Positions 6,198 through 15,138 of a stretch of 40,269 nucleotides of DNA are shown piece by piece. The notes under the pieces were generated by a model. It was given only the letters and a program-made list of their open reading frames with translations, was not told where the DNA came from and did not search any database. Position numbers and translations under genes: made by a program. Origin of the DNA: RUG626 sp964553775 (GTDB taxonomy: Bacteria > Bacillota > Clostridia > Oscillospirales > Oscillospiraceae); contig CAZKLU010000007.1 in NCBI GenBank assembly GCA_964553775.1, positions 1-40,269 on the forward strand, read 5' to 3'. Numbering within the stretch: the stretch's first letter is position 1; the number at the start of each line of letters is the position of its first letter.

Positions 6198-9100
6198 CAG
6201 ACACTTCCCCCTCTCTTCTTAACGTAGAACGCCTCGTTGACCGCCTCCTCACGCGGCAGTCCTTTCTCCTCAAAGCGCGATACGAGCTTCAACATCTGCT
6301 CATAATCACGCGGCATTACTTTCTTGAAGCAGCATATTTTCTCATCGAAATTGTCAAGAATCTCTTTTGCCCGTACCGAACCTGTCGCGGCATAGTGCTG
6401 TCGGATAAGACTTCTCAGCTCCTCAATTTCGTGTTTTTCCGTGACCTTTTCGATTGACACGAGTGACTTATTGACCCGCTTATATAGATCGCTCTTCTCG
6501 TCCAGCACATACGCTATACCCCCGCTCATGCCTGCCGCGAAGTTGCGTCCTGTACCGCCTAAAACAACAACTCTGCCGCCTGTCATGTACTCGCACCCAT
6601 GGTCGCCGACACCCTCAACTACAGCATAAGCTCCTGAATTTCTGACAGCGAATCTCTCTCCCGCAACACCGTTTACGAACGCCTTGCCTGATGTCGCGCC
6701 GTACAGCGCGACGTTACCGATTACGATGTTCTCTTCCGGTCTGTACTTTGCCTCTTTCGGCGGAGAAATAATCAGCTTGCCGCCCGAAAGCCCTTTGCCA
6801 AAGTAATCGTTTGAGTCGCCTTGAAGTTTCAGCGTAACACCGCTCGGTATAAACGCGCCGAACGATTGACCGCCGCTGCCCTTGCAGTTTACGGTAAATG
6901 TGTCCTCCGGCACATCGTTTCCGAGCTGTCTTGTCACCTCAGAGCCGAATATGGTACCGAATGTTCTGTCGGTGTTCGCTACTTTTATATCAACCGTCTG
7001 CTTATTCTTTGATTTTAGGTCAAATTTTTTCATCAGTACACGCATATCGGCACTGTTTTGGAGCTTGAAATCGTAAACATCATCAGGGTTGAACCGGCAC
7101 GGGACTGAGTATTCGCTGCTCAGAACCGCCGACATATCGACCGACGCGGCTCTGCGTGTCACCTGTTTCTCGCGGAACTTCAAAAGGTCGGAGCGTCCAA
7201 CAAGCTCCGCTACGGAACGCGCTCCAAGTCTCGCCATAATCTCGCGAAGCTCCTCTGCTATAAATTCCATGAAGTTCATTACATACTCAGGCTTGCCCCT
7301 GAAGTTCTTTCTCAGCTCCGGATTCTGGGTTGCTATGCCCATAGGACAGGTGTCAAGATTGCAGACGCGCATCATAACGCACCCCATGCACACAAGAGGA
7401 GCTGTCGCGAAACCAAATTCTTCCGCGCCAAGCATACACGCTATCGCAACATCGCGGCCTGTCATGAGCTTTCCGTCCGTCTCGATTTTGACACGCCCAC
7501 GAAGCCCATTTTTTACAAGCGTCTGGTGAGTTTCCGCGACGCCAAGCTCCCATGGAAGTCCCGCGTCATGAATCGACGTACCCGGTGCCGCGCCTGTACC
7601 GCCATCGTAGCCTGATATAAGTACTGTCTGCGCTCCGGCTTTCGCAACACCCGCCGCTATCGTTCCAACACCGGCTTCGCTGACGAGTTTCACCGCTATA
7701 TCGGCGTTGCGGTTCGCGTTTTTAAGATCGAAGATGAGCTGTGCAAGATCTTCAATCGAGTATATATCGTGGTGAGGCGGCGGAGAGATGAGTGTAACAC
7801 CCGGTGTGGAGTAGCGTGTCTTCGCTATCCACGGGTAGACTTTGCCACCTGGAAGGTGTCCGCCCTCGCCGGGCTTCGCGCCCTGCGCCATCTTGATCTG
7901 AATCTCTTGTGCCGACACAAGGTACTCACTTGTAACACCGAAACGCGCCGACGCTACTTGTTTTATCGCTGAGCCGCGCTCCGTACCGAGCCGCTCCGGT
8001 ATCTCGCCGCCCTCTCCGCTGTTGGACTTGCCGTGAAGACGGTTCATCGCTATCGCCAGACATTCGTGTGCCTCCTGCGAGATAGAGCCATAGGACATTG
8101 CGCCCGTCTTGAAGCGTTTCACTATCTCGCTTACCGGCTCCACCTCCTCTATTGGTATACCCTCGTCCGGTTCATTGAATCTAAGCAGTCCGCGAAGCGT
8201 ATGCGGCAAACCATCGCTGTCAGCGAGAGCGGTATATTTTTTGAACATTTCGTAATTGCCCTCGCGTACAGCTCTCTGGAGCGTCACGATTGTGAGTGGG
8301 TTATACATATGATCCTCTTTGTCATTTCCCGAACGGAGCTTATGTAGTCCGGTGCTGTCAAGAGTTGGATCAACAGATAACCCCAATGGGTCGAACGCTT
8401 TACTGTGCCGCCACTGTACGCCTTCTCCCAGTTCCTCAAGCCCTATTCCACCGACACGGCTTATTGTGTTCGAGAAATAGAAGTCTATAACATCCTTGCG
8501 TATACCTACAGCCTCAAAAATCTGTGCGCTCTGGTAGGATTGTATAGTGGATATACCCATTTTCGATGCGATTTTGACTATTCCGTGCAGTACCGCGCTG
8601 TTGTAGTCGTTGACGGCGGCGTAGTAGTCCTTATCGAGCATACCAAGATTTACAAGCTCCCCGATACACTCATGTGCCAAGTACGGGTAGACGGCTCTCG
8701 CGCCGTAGCCAAGCAGTGTCGCGAAATGGTGTACGTTCCTTGGCTCGCCGGATTCGAGTATTACGGACACTGCTGTTCTCTTCTTCGTTCTTATGAGGTG
8801 CTGCTCCAGAGCCGATACCGCCAAGAGTGACGGAATTGCAACATGGTTTTCGTCAACGCCCCTATCCGAAAGAATTATAATATTCGCGCCGTTCCTGTAC
8901 GCCTTGTCACAGTCCAAAAACATTCTGTCAACGGCTCGATTCAGCGGGGTATTTGTATAATAGAGAAGCGATACAGTTTCCACCTTGAAGCCCGGTCTTG
9001 ACATATTTCTGATTTTGAGCATATCAACACCGGTAAGAATCGGGTTCTGTATCTCAAGAACATGGCAGTTCTCCGCTTTGTCCTCCAAAAGATTACCGTC

Positions 9101-10711
9101 CGAGCCAACATAAACAGCCGTATCGGTGACTATCTCCTCACGGATAGCGTCGATTGGCGGGTTCGTAACCTGCGCGAACAGTTGCTTGAAGTAACTGAAA
9201 AGCGGCTGGTGTTTCTCGGAAAGTACCGCAAGCGGAACATCTGTACCCATCGACTCTGTGGATTCGCTGCCGTTTTTTGCCATTGGGAGTATGCCGTTTC
9301 TTACGTCCTCATATGTGTAACCGAATGCCTTATAGAGTCTGTCTCGCATCTTCTGTGTATGTGTGGGAACCTTTTTGTTTGGTATACTGAGATCCTTCAG
9401 CTTCACAAGGTTCCTGTCAAGCCACTCTCCGTATGGTGCTTCAGAGGCGTAATGCGACTTTATCTCTTCGTCCGATATAACACGCTTTTCTATGGTGTCG
9501 GCAAGGAGCATTTTCCCCGGCTGTAATCTGCCTTTCTTTACTATTCTTTCTTCCGGTATATGCAGCACACCGACCTCTGAGGAGAGTATCAGGTAGTTAT
9601 CCTCGGTTATATAGTACCTTGCCGGGCGCAGACCGTTTCTGTCAAGTACCGCGCCAACTTTCTCGCCATCAGAAAACAGCACCGCCGCCGGTCCGTCCCA
9701 CGGCTCCATCATCGTGGCGTAATAATGGTAAAAGTCGCGCTTATCCTCGCTTATATCGGTTTGCTTTGACCACGGTTCGGGGATAAGGAGCATAACGGCT
9801 TTCGCAAGATCCATACCGCTCATCATGAGAAACTCTATCGTGTTATCGAGCATAGCGGAATCCGAACCCTCGGCGTTTACGACAGGGAATATCTTGTCCA
9901 TATAAGGCTCAAGAACATCAGAGTGCATTGTCTCCTCTCTTGCTCCCATTCTGTCAAGATTTCCGCGTATAGTGTTTATTTCACCGTTATGAAGAATAAT
10001 TCTGTTCGGGTGTGCGCGTTCCCAGCTTGGGTTGGTATTCGTTGAAAATCTTGAGTGAACGAGGGCTATTGCCGACTCATAATCCTTGCTCCTCAAATCC
10101 GTATAGAAATTGCGAAGCTGCCTTACAAGAAACATTCCTTTATAGACTATTGTCCTGCTTGACATCGACGCTACATAGGTGTTGTCATTCGACTGCTCAA
10201 ATTCGCGTCTTACGACATAAAGAAGCCTGTCAAAAGGCAATCCCCTTTCCACAGACTCCGGACGACCGATAAAGCACTGCGCGATATACGGCATACAGCT
10301 CCTTGCTCTCTCTCCCAAAATATCAGGCGAGGTAGGAACATCGCGCCAGCCGAGGAACCGAAGCCCCTCCTTTGCGGCTATTATCTCAAGCATCCTCTTT
10401 GCTGTGCTTCTCTTTACTACATTTTGCGGAAAGAAGAACATTCCAACACCGTAATCTTGAGCATCCGGAAGTTCAATGCCGCTCTCCTTTGCCGCTTTTT
10501 TGAAGAACTTATGCGAAATTTGGAGCATTATTCCTACTCCGTCCCCGGTCTTACCTTCAGCGTCCTTACCGGCGCGATGGTCAAGCCGTTCGACAATTTT
10601 AAGCGCGTTATCAACTGTGTCATGGGTTTTTATGCCATCAATACTTACTATCGCGCCTATTCCGCAGTTATCATGTTCAAATTGCGGACTATACAAGCCT
10701 TCATCTTTCAT
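6197..10711 (-). CDS. gltB: Glutamate synthase, large (alpha) subunit
   Basis: This 1504-residue protein has the standard GltB layout. An N-terminal class-II amidotransferase domain has nucleophile Cys16 in DNCGIGAIV, so a 15-residue propeptide is probably removed. A central domain follows, then an FMN-binding synthase domain with the 3Fe-4S cysteines in CMGCVMMRVCNLDTCPMG (about residues 1105-1121), and last a Gly-rich beta-helix domain. It releases ammonia from glutamine and channels it to 2-oxoglutarate, giving two glutamates with gltD. GGAAG lies 7 nt before the ATG. The ATG overlaps the stop of the upstream ANTAR gene (ATGA), and its stop overlaps gltD, so all three are coupled. No residue loss is seen. 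Confidence 0.98.
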   Translation of the reverse strand: MKDEGLYSPQFEHDNCGIGAIVSIDGIKTHDTVDNALKIVERLDHRAGKDAEGKTGDGVGIMLQISHKFFKKAAKESGIELPDAQDYGVGMFFFPQNVVKRSTAKRMLEIIAAKEGLRFLGWRDVPTSPDILGERARSCMPYIAQCFIGRPESVERGLPFDRLLYVVRREFEQSNDNTYVASMSSRTIVYKGMFLVRQLRNFYTDLRSKDYESAIALVHSRFSTNTNPSWERAHPNRIILHNGEINTIRGNLDRMGAREETMHSDVLEPYMDKIFPVVNAEGSDSAMLDNTIEFLMMSGMDLAKAVMLLIPEPWSKQTDISEDKRDFYHYYATMMEPWDGPAAVLFSDGEKVGAVLDRNGLRPARYYITEDNYLILSSEVGVLHIPEERIVKKGRLQPGKMLLADTIEKRVISDEEIKSHYASEAPYGEWLDRNLVKLKDLSIPNKKVPTHTQKMRDRLYKAFGYTYEDVRNGILPMAKNGSESTESMGTDVPLAVLSEKHQPLFSYFKQLFAQVTNPPIDAIREEIVTDTAVYVGSDGNLLEDKAENCHVLEIQNPILTGVDMLKIRNMSRPGFKVETVSLLYYTNTPLNRAVDRMFLDCDKAYRNGANIIILSDRGVDENHVAIPSLLAVSALEQHLIRTKKRTAVSVILESGEPRNVHHFATLLGYGARAVYPYLAHECIGELVNLGMLDKDYYAAVNDYNSAVLHGIVKIASKMGISTIQSYQSAQIFEAVGIRKDVIDFYFSNTISRVGGIGLEELGEGVQWRHSKAFDPLGLSVDPTLDSTGLHKLRSGNDKEDHMYNPLTIVTLQRAVREGNYEMFKKYTALADSDGLPHTLRGLLRFNEPDEGIPIEEVEPVSEIVKRFKTGAMSYGSISQEAHECLAIAMNRLHGKSNSGEGGEIPERLGTERGSAIKQVASARFGVTSEYLVSAQEIQIKMAQGAKPGEGGHLPGGKVYPWIAKTRYSTPGVTLISPPPHHDIYSIEDLAQLIFDLKNANRNADIAVKLVSEAGVGTIAAGVAKAGAQTVLISGYDGGTGAAPGTSIHDAGLPWELGVAETHQTLVKNGLRGRVKIETDGKLMTGRDVAIACMLGAEEFGFATAPLVCMGCVMMRVCNLDTCPMGIATQNPELRKNFRGKPEYVMNFMEFIAEELREIMARLGARSVAELVGRSDLLKFREKQVTRRAASVDMSAVLSSEYSVPCRFNPDDVYDFKLQNSADMRVLMKKFDLKSKNKQTVDIKVANTDRTFGTIFGSEVTRQLGNDVPEDTFTVNCKGSGGQSFGAFIPSGVTLKLQGDSNDYFGKGLSGGKLIISPPKEAKYRPEENIVIGNVALYGATSGKAFVNGVAGERFAVRNSGAYAVVEGVGDHGCEYMTGGRVVVLGGTGRNFAAGMSGGIAYVLDEKSDLYKRVNKSLVSIEKVTEKHEIEELRSLIRQHYAATGSVRAKEILDNFDEKICCFKKVMPRDYEQMLKLVSRFEEKGLPREEAVNEAFYVKKRGGSV

Positions 10712-11250
10712 CGCTTCACTTCCTTTTCCAAAACAGCGCGTGCCGTCTCAACCATTCTGCGCGACATATCCATGCTCTTGCGCTGGAGGTATCTGTGTGC
10801 CTCATCCTCCGTCATGAGGTCACGCCGCATGAGCAGAGCTTTAGCCTCGGCAATTATCTGCTGTTCCTCTTCGCTTCTCTGAGGAACGGTAAGACGGCTG
10901 CGGTAGTTGTCCATCTGTATGAGTATATTGATAGAGCCTCGAATTTCGCTTGGCGGAGCGGGAAGCGCGAGCTTCAGAATTTCAGCACTGCCGCACTCCG
11001 CAAGCTGCTCCGCATGGGCAAGCAACAGTACATACGCGGTGCTGTGAAGTTCAAACGCGAGATCATCCGCCGTCATATCGCGGAGTCTGCCGCCGAGAAC
11101 CACAACGCCGCCGCCCATTAACTTTATCGCTCTGATAATTTCCGCTCCGGTATGGCACTTGAATCTGACGGTAATGCCCGATTTTTCAAGTAACCCCGCT
11201 ACCTTTTGACAAACAGCGTCTATCTCACAGGCTACTACGATGCGTGTCAT
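10708..11250 (-). CDS. ANTAR-domain transcription antiterminator
   Basis: This 180-residue protein has a degenerate receiver-like N-terminal half (about 1-110) and a C-terminal ANTAR domain (about 118-175) with the typical helices: EEEQQIIAEAKALLMRR, then MTEDEAHRYLQRKSMD and SRRMVETARAVL. ANTAR proteins bind paired small RNA hairpins in mRNA leaders and prevent termination; many control nitrogen genes. The usual receiver Asp is not evident (ACEID start, VVVLGGRLRD instead of a clear DxxMP), so phosphorylation control is doubtful. It overlaps gltB by 4 nt and lies about 1 kb downstream of glnA, as nitR-type regulators lie near glnA in some clostridia. GGAGGAGGAGAAC gives a strong ribosome site. 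Targets are inferred. Confidence 0.9.
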   Translation of the reverse strand: MTRIVVACEIDAVCQKVAGLLEKSGITVRFKCHTGAEIIRAIKLMGGGVVVLGGRLRDMTADDLAFELHSTAYVLLLAHAEQLAECGSAEILKLALPAPPSEIRGSINILIQMDNYRSRLTVPQRSEEEQQIIAEAKALLMRRDLMTEDEAHRYLQRKSMDMSRRMVETARAVLEKEVKR

Positions 11251-11283
11251 GTTCTCCTCCTCCAGCGCGCAAATAAATTTTCC

Positions 11284-11289
11284 ATTATA
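11284..11289 (-). promoter_or_regulatory. Candidate -10 box for the ANTAR-gltBD operon
   Basis: TATAAT on the minus strand, about 33 nt before the ANTAR start codon. No recognisable -35 lies at 16-18 bp, so the promoter is weak or activated. The implied leader is too short for a two-hairpin ANTAR target. Confidence 0.35.
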
Positions 11290-11339
11290 CCTTATTCCGT
11301 GAAGCCTAAGAGCCTTTCAAGAATCCTGGCGTGTTCTAA

Positions 11340-11470
11340 TTTTCGAGCATAAATTTGCTGAGTACAAGGCGAAAAAGCGAAATCATACTGACTTAGGCGC
11401 ACTTTTTCAACGCGGTAATCGGCAAATTTCGGTGAAAAGATGTGCGCGAAGATATTTTGAACAGACTCCA
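11340..11470. repeat. Decayed intergenic repeat, family 2, copy 1
   Basis: The segment ending GATGTGCGCGAAGATATTTT and GAACAGACTCC (11440-11469) matches AATGTGTGCTAAGAAATTTT and GAACAGGCTCC at 15078-15107. The preceding bases also align loosely (ACAAGGCGAAAAAGCGAAAT against TCAAGGAGAATTAACAAAGA). Confidence 0.4.
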
Positions 11471-11889
11471 AGACGCTCCTAAGCGAGCTATTCAGTATCT
11501 GCGCGGTTTTCTGGCTTCAATGTTTGCTTTAGTTTTCACCTGTTAGGTAAAAGGCACACCATTCAATTTTAATTGATTTCCGGTTTGCCGCGTTCCACGC
11601 ACTCACTGCCTTTGAAATTTCACACCGCTTCGCTCTAAAGACATTATCTGCCACCGCCATGCGGTACTTCTTCCGCTTCACAGTTCCCCACGCCGTCTGA
11701 AGCCGCTTTTCAGTAGAGAAACCGTGACATAAATGAGCTTGAATTTATACCTGAATCCGTAAAACTCGTGTGATTCCAAATAATAAGTTTCAATTTAGGC
11801 GGTTTACATGAAAATTAGATTTTTAAGCCGCTACTCTTTAAATGATGAGAGAAATGGCGGCACCTGGAAAATGAGTTTCATAGATTCAG

Positions 11890-11975
11890 TTTTACAGTAA
11901 ACTATGATAATAGCCGTTTACTATAGAGCCTTAAATCACCGCTCTGCTCCCGCCTTATGGTAAAGCCGCTAACCT
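11890..11975. repeat. Hairpin-bearing intergenic repeat, family 3, copy 1
   Basis: AGTAAAC (11896-11902) and GTTTACT (11916-11922) enclose TATGATAATAGCC. The sequence CTGCTCCCGCCTTATGGTAA follows and resembles TTGCTCCCGCATTGTGGTTA after a similar inverted repeat at 34628-34710. Confidence 0.45.
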
Positions 11976-12217
11976 CCGGATATATGAAGCGTAATCGATA
12001 ATTTCACATCTTCAGCGCGAGGCTCCTAAGACAGTTTCAATCTTACGTTAAAAATAATTTCAACGAGTTTCTGTCACTCAGTATATGACAATTTCAGAAA
12101 TCATACAATCATGAAAAGCGGATATATACTTTCCAATTCGTATACGCATATCTATTAAATCTTGCGGCAAACACGCAGCCGCAGTTTATGTTTTTCAACA
12201 TAATCTTATGGATTCTT

Positions 12218-12254
12218 CCGGTCGCTGATGTTTTATTATTCAGCGACCGGTTTT
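12218..12254 (+). terminator. Strong hairpin beside the glnA stop, U-run on the plus strand
   Basis: CCGGTCGCTGA (12218-12228) pairs with TCAGCGACCGG (12240-12250), 11 bp. TTTT follows on the plus strand; on the minus strand, where glnA is read, AAG follows instead. It may end glnA transcripts poorly, protect their 3' end, or end an unannotated plus-strand RNA. Confidence 0.5.
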
Positions 12255-12267
12255 GAATTATACTCGA

Positions 12268-13599
12268 TCAATACACAACAAGGTATTTATTGACTTCCCA
12301 GTCGGAGACATAGGTTCTGTAAGCGTCCCACTCTTTAATTTTTCCCTCGACATACTGTGAACGCACATGTTCACCGAGAGTGTCACAGATCAGCTGATCA
12401 TCCTCAAGGGCATCTACCGCTTCAAGGAGATTGCCGGGTAAGCTCTTTATGCCGTGAGCTTTGCGCTCTCTTCTCGTCATTGCGAAAATGTTCTCGGAAA
12501 TTTCTGCCGGAGGTGTAAGACCGCGTTCAATTCCGTCAAGTCCTGCGGCAAGGCAGACCGCAAGCTCCAGATACGGGTTGCAGGACGGATCTGGGCAGCG
12601 AAGCTCCACACGAGTACCTGCACCTCTTGCAACCGGAATTCTTATAAGCGCGCTGCGGTTTGCTGATGACCACGCGAGGTAACACGGTGCTTCATAGCCG
12701 GGAACGAGACGCTTATAGGAATTGACTATCGGATTAGTTATCGCTGTCATACCCTTCATATGATCGAGTACGCCCGCGATGAAGCTGTAACATTCTTTTG
12801 AAAGTCCCTTCGGGTCACTGGGATCATAGAAAGCATTCTTGCCGTTACGCATGAGCGACATATTGGTGTGCATACCGGAGCCGTTGATTCCATAAATTGG
12901 CTTGGGCATAAACGTCGCGTGAAGACCGTTCTTCTGAGCTATGGTTTTCACAGTAAGCTTGAATGTCATTATGTTGTCAGCCGCTGTAAGAGCATCGCTG
13001 TACTTGAAATCTATCTCATGCTGCCCCTGCGCGACTTCATGGTGTGACGCTTCAATTTCGAAGCCCATCTCCTCAAGGTTAAGGCATATCTCTCTGCGGG
13101 TACTCTCTCCTCTGTCGAGGGGTCCCAAATCGAAGTAGCCCGCTTCGTCACTCGTCTTTGTTGTAGGTCTGCCCTCATCGTCAGTCTGGAACAGGAAAAA
13201 CTCGCACTCAGGACCGACATTGAACGTGTAGCCCATATCATGGGCTTTCTGAAGCTCGCGCTTGAGAACATTTCTCGGATCACCAACGAATGGGGTTCCG
13301 TCAGGGTTGTATACGTCGCAGATAAACCGCGCTACCTTACCGTACTGCGGTCTCCATGGAAGTACGCAGAAGCTGTCAATATCCGGATAGAGATACTGAT
13401 CGGACTCCTGAATACGCACGAAGCCCTCGATTGAACTGCCGTCTATCATTATCTGATTATCCATAGCTTTTTTGAGCTGTGAGGCAGTAATTGCCACATT
13501 CTTGAGCTGACCGAAAATATCGGTGAACTGCATTCTTATAAACTCTACATTCTCCTCTTTAACTATCCTGATAACGTCTTCCTTTGTATACTTACTCAT
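12268..13599 (-). CDS. glnA: Glutamine synthetase, type I (alpha subgroup)
   Basis: Makes glutamine from glutamate, ammonia and ATP as a dodecamer. The start is ATG 13599, 7 nt after GGGAG, giving 443 residues, the usual GSI-alpha length. An upstream in-frame ATG at 13800 would add 67 residues spanning the promoter and leader, so it is rejected. Visible landmarks are the metal and substrate residues in GPECEFFLF (129-137), HHEVAQGQHEIDF (186-198), NGSGMH (239-244), and the Arg/Glu set in NRSALIRIP and GTRVELRCPDPS. Arg62 in EGFVRIQESD is the residue tied to feedback control in the Bacillus enzyme, and there is no adenylylation-type extension. It lies 209 nt downstream of dapF with its own consensus promoter and a terminator-like leader hairpin. 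Confidence 0.97.
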   Translation of the reverse strand: MSKYTKEDVIRIVKEENVEFIRMQFTDIFGQLKNVAITASQLKKAMDNQIMIDGSSIEGFVRIQESDQYLYPDIDSFCVLPWRPQYGKVARFICDVYNPDGTPFVGDPRNVLKRELQKAHDMGYTFNVGPECEFFLFQTDDEGRPTTKTSDEAGYFDLGPLDRGESTRREICLNLEEMGFEIEASHHEVAQGQHEIDFKYSDALTAADNIMTFKLTVKTIAQKNGLHATFMPKPIYGINGSGMHTNMSLMRNGKNAFYDPSDPKGLSKECYSFIAGVLDHMKGMTAITNPIVNSYKRLVPGYEAPCYLAWSSANRSALIRIPVARGAGTRVELRCPDPSCNPYLELAVCLAAGLDGIERGLTPPAEISENIFAMTRRERKAHGIKSLPGNLLEAVDALEDDQLICDTLGEHVRSQYVEGKIKEWDAYRTYVSDWEVNKYLVVY

Positions 13600-13658
13600 A
13601 ATTTTCTCCCTTTCATTTTTTACCGCGCACCAATCATCTGCGTGATATATTTTATGGC

Positions 13659-13695
13659 AAAAAAAGACAATGACCCCTGTGTAAAAGCGCCATTG
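13659..13695 (-). promoter_or_regulatory. Terminator-like hairpin in the glnA leader (possible attenuator)
   Basis: Just after the predicted transcription start, minus-strand CAATGGC (13695-13689) pairs with GTCATTG (13674-13668) over 7 bp including one G-U, followed by TCTTTTTTTG. The same CATTG could pair instead with a second CAATG copy 11 nt upstream (CAATG-AGGAGG-CAATG), offering an alternative fold. An ANTAR antiterminator is encoded downstream, but I could not find the classic pair of hexaloop hairpins here. Confidence 0.55.
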
Positions 13696-13711
13696 CCTCC
13701 TCATTGCTTTG

Positions 13712-13740
13712 ATTATAAGTCTCAAAATGACATTTGTCAA
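13712..13740 (-). promoter_or_regulatory. Perfect consensus promoter of glnA
   Basis: Minus strand TTGACA (13740-13735), 17-bp spacer, TATAAT (13717-13712). Predicted start near 13705, leaving a leader of about 105 nt that contains the hairpin at 13659-13695. Confidence 0.9.
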
Positions 13741-13808
13741 CGGTATAATTTCATTTTGAATCGTTTTTGTTGAATGAAACATACGGTTTTGCAATTTCAA
13801 ATTGATTT

Positions 13809-14648
13809 TTATGCAAATTCATCACTTGGAACCATCGCAATTTCGCCCTCGAACACTTTTTCCGCTGCGCCTTCAAGGAAAACGTCACAGACCCTTCCAT
13901 TCTTCACGCTCACCGTCACATAGATCACGCCCCCCGGAACAGTCAGCTTTACATGGTTCCCGCTAACCATACCTCTCAGCGTCAGTACCGATACAGTAGA
14001 GCCGCATCCCGTACCGCAGGCAAGTGTAAAATCCTCAACGCCTCTCTCAAATGTTCTTGCTATTAGCGCGTCTGTACCCTCAAGCTCACAGAACGTCACA
14101 TTCGCGCCTCTTGGAAAACCGCTATAATAACGTATCTCACGGCATATCTTACGAAGTTCCTTTTCCGGTATAGATGTAAAGTTTGGATAGAACACTATAG
14201 CGTGCGGGTTTCCTATGTCAACGTAGTCGCAAACATACTCCTTTCCACACGCCTTGACAGTGATACCCTGTTCTATTGTCACAGGGTCGCGTAACTTCAC
14301 GGAATATACGCTGTCGGAGATTCTTTGTCCCGTAACAACTCCGGAGTTTGTCTCTATATACGCTGTATCTTTCCCGCAGTATCCATGTTCAAAGCCGTAG
14401 CGGACTACACAGCGAAGTCCGTTGCCGCAGAGTTCCCCGTCACTGCCGTCTGAGTTGTAAAAGAGCATACGGAAGTCAGCGGTGCTGTCCGGTTTCTCTA
14501 CAACAATCATCCCATCAGCACCAACAGAGAATTTGCGCTCACAGAGCTTTCCCGCAAGAGTTGAAAAATGTTCCTTCGGTATTCCTTCCTCAATGTTATC
14601 TATAAGTATAAAGTCGTTCCCCGCTCCCTGCATTTTTGTAAAACGCAT
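13809..14648 (-). CDS. dapF: Diaminopimelate epimerase
   Basis: Converts LL- to meso-diaminopimelate for lysine and peptidoglycan synthesis. The 279-residue protein shows both catalytic cysteines in their signatures: Cys74 in GELCGNGLRC and Cys211 in LACGTGCGS. The N-terminal motif MQGAGNDF is also present. Length and motifs fit DapF rather than proline racemase. GGGAGG lies 8 nt before the ATG. The glnA promoter begins about 70 nt downstream of its stop, so glnA can be read independently. There is no other lysine gene nearby. Confidence 0.96.
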   Translation of the reverse strand: MRFTKMQGAGNDFILIDNIEEGIPKEHFSTLAGKLCERKFSVGADGMIVVEKPDSTADFRMLFYNSDGSDGELCGNGLRCVVRYGFEHGYCGKDTAYIETNSGVVTGQRISDSVYSVKLRDPVTIEQGITVKACGKEYVCDYVDIGNPHAIVFYPNFTSIPEKELRKICREIRYYSGFPRGANVTFCELEGTDALIARTFERGVEDFTLACGTGCGSTVSVLTLRGMVSGNHVKLTVPGGVIYVTVSVKNGRVCDVFLEGAAEKVFEGEIAMVPSDEFA

Positions 14649-14789
14649 AGAATTACCTCCCTTTTCAGCGGTTATACCGGAGAGTTATTGATTTGCCCAA
14701 TGTATATTATAGTTGCGGCATTGTTTTTTGCGAAATATGAAAATCGCGTTAGTTCGTTCCGTAATACTCGAATTGAAGATACTCGAATA

Positions 14790-14880
14790 AAAATGGATTT
14801 TTGATTTTGAAGGTTTCTCGGAAGTGTTTGCGAGGGCTGAACGCACTATTAAATTTATGAAATATATTTTTTCAACCGCA
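14790..14880. repeat. Decayed intergenic repeat, family 1, copy 1
   Basis: TTTTGAAGGTTT followed by CGAGGGCTGAACGCAC and AATTTATGAAA aligns with 23926-24005 (TTTTGAAGGTTT, CGTGACGGTGCCGCAC, AATTTCCGAA). Same order and spacing, with substitutions and small gaps. Confidence 0.4.
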
Positions 14881-15019
14881 AAGCCATCGAGAATGTTAAT
14901 TTTGCGTCTGTTAATTTAGTGTTATTTACATCTTCGCAAATCAAACAACCTTCCATGAATCTCGCCGTATACGGATTACGCCGCAGATTTTGCGGATCTC
15001 GAAACAATTTTCCGCAGGA

Positions 15020-15108
15020 ATACTGTATGTATTTCAAGGAGAATTAACAAAGAAATACATGAAAGGCGCAAACAAAAATGTGTGCTAAGAAATTTTGAAC
15101 AGGCTCCC
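15020..15108. repeat. Decayed intergenic repeat, family 2, copy 2
   Basis: AATGTGTGCTAAGAAATTTT and GAACAGGCTCC (15078-15107) match the 11440-11469 copy at about 24 of 30 positions by eye. Confidence 0.4.
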
Positions 15109-15138
15109 GCACCCACTAATATAAATTTCCGTAATTTA

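Larger units (their letters stand above)
11251..12267. other. About 1 kb intergenic region between glnA and the ANTAR gene
   Basis: No convincing gene on either strand. It contains a TATAAT (minus, 11289-11284) just upstream of the ANTAR gene, two decayed repeats shared with other gaps (11340-11470 and 11890-11975) and a strong hairpin by the glnA end (12218-12250). The rest is unexplained non-coding sequence. Confidence 0.6.
14649..15138. other. Non-coding gap upstream of dapF
   Basis: 490 nt without a convincing gene. It holds a copy of decayed repeat family 1 (14790-14880) and one of family 2 (15020-15108), and is AT-rich between them. I see no RNA gene and no clear promoter for dapF. Confidence 0.6.

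Noticed and set aside
13600..13705. Classic ANTAR target of two hexaloop hairpins in the glnA leader
   Set aside because: No pair of short stems with loops having A at position 1 and G at position 4 was found; CAATG-AGGAGG-CAATG is a direct, not inverted, repeat.
13600..13800. 67-residue N-terminal extension of glutamine synthetase
   Set aside because: It spans the -10 region, the leader hairpin and the ribosome site of glnA, and the family N-terminus begins at ATG 13599.
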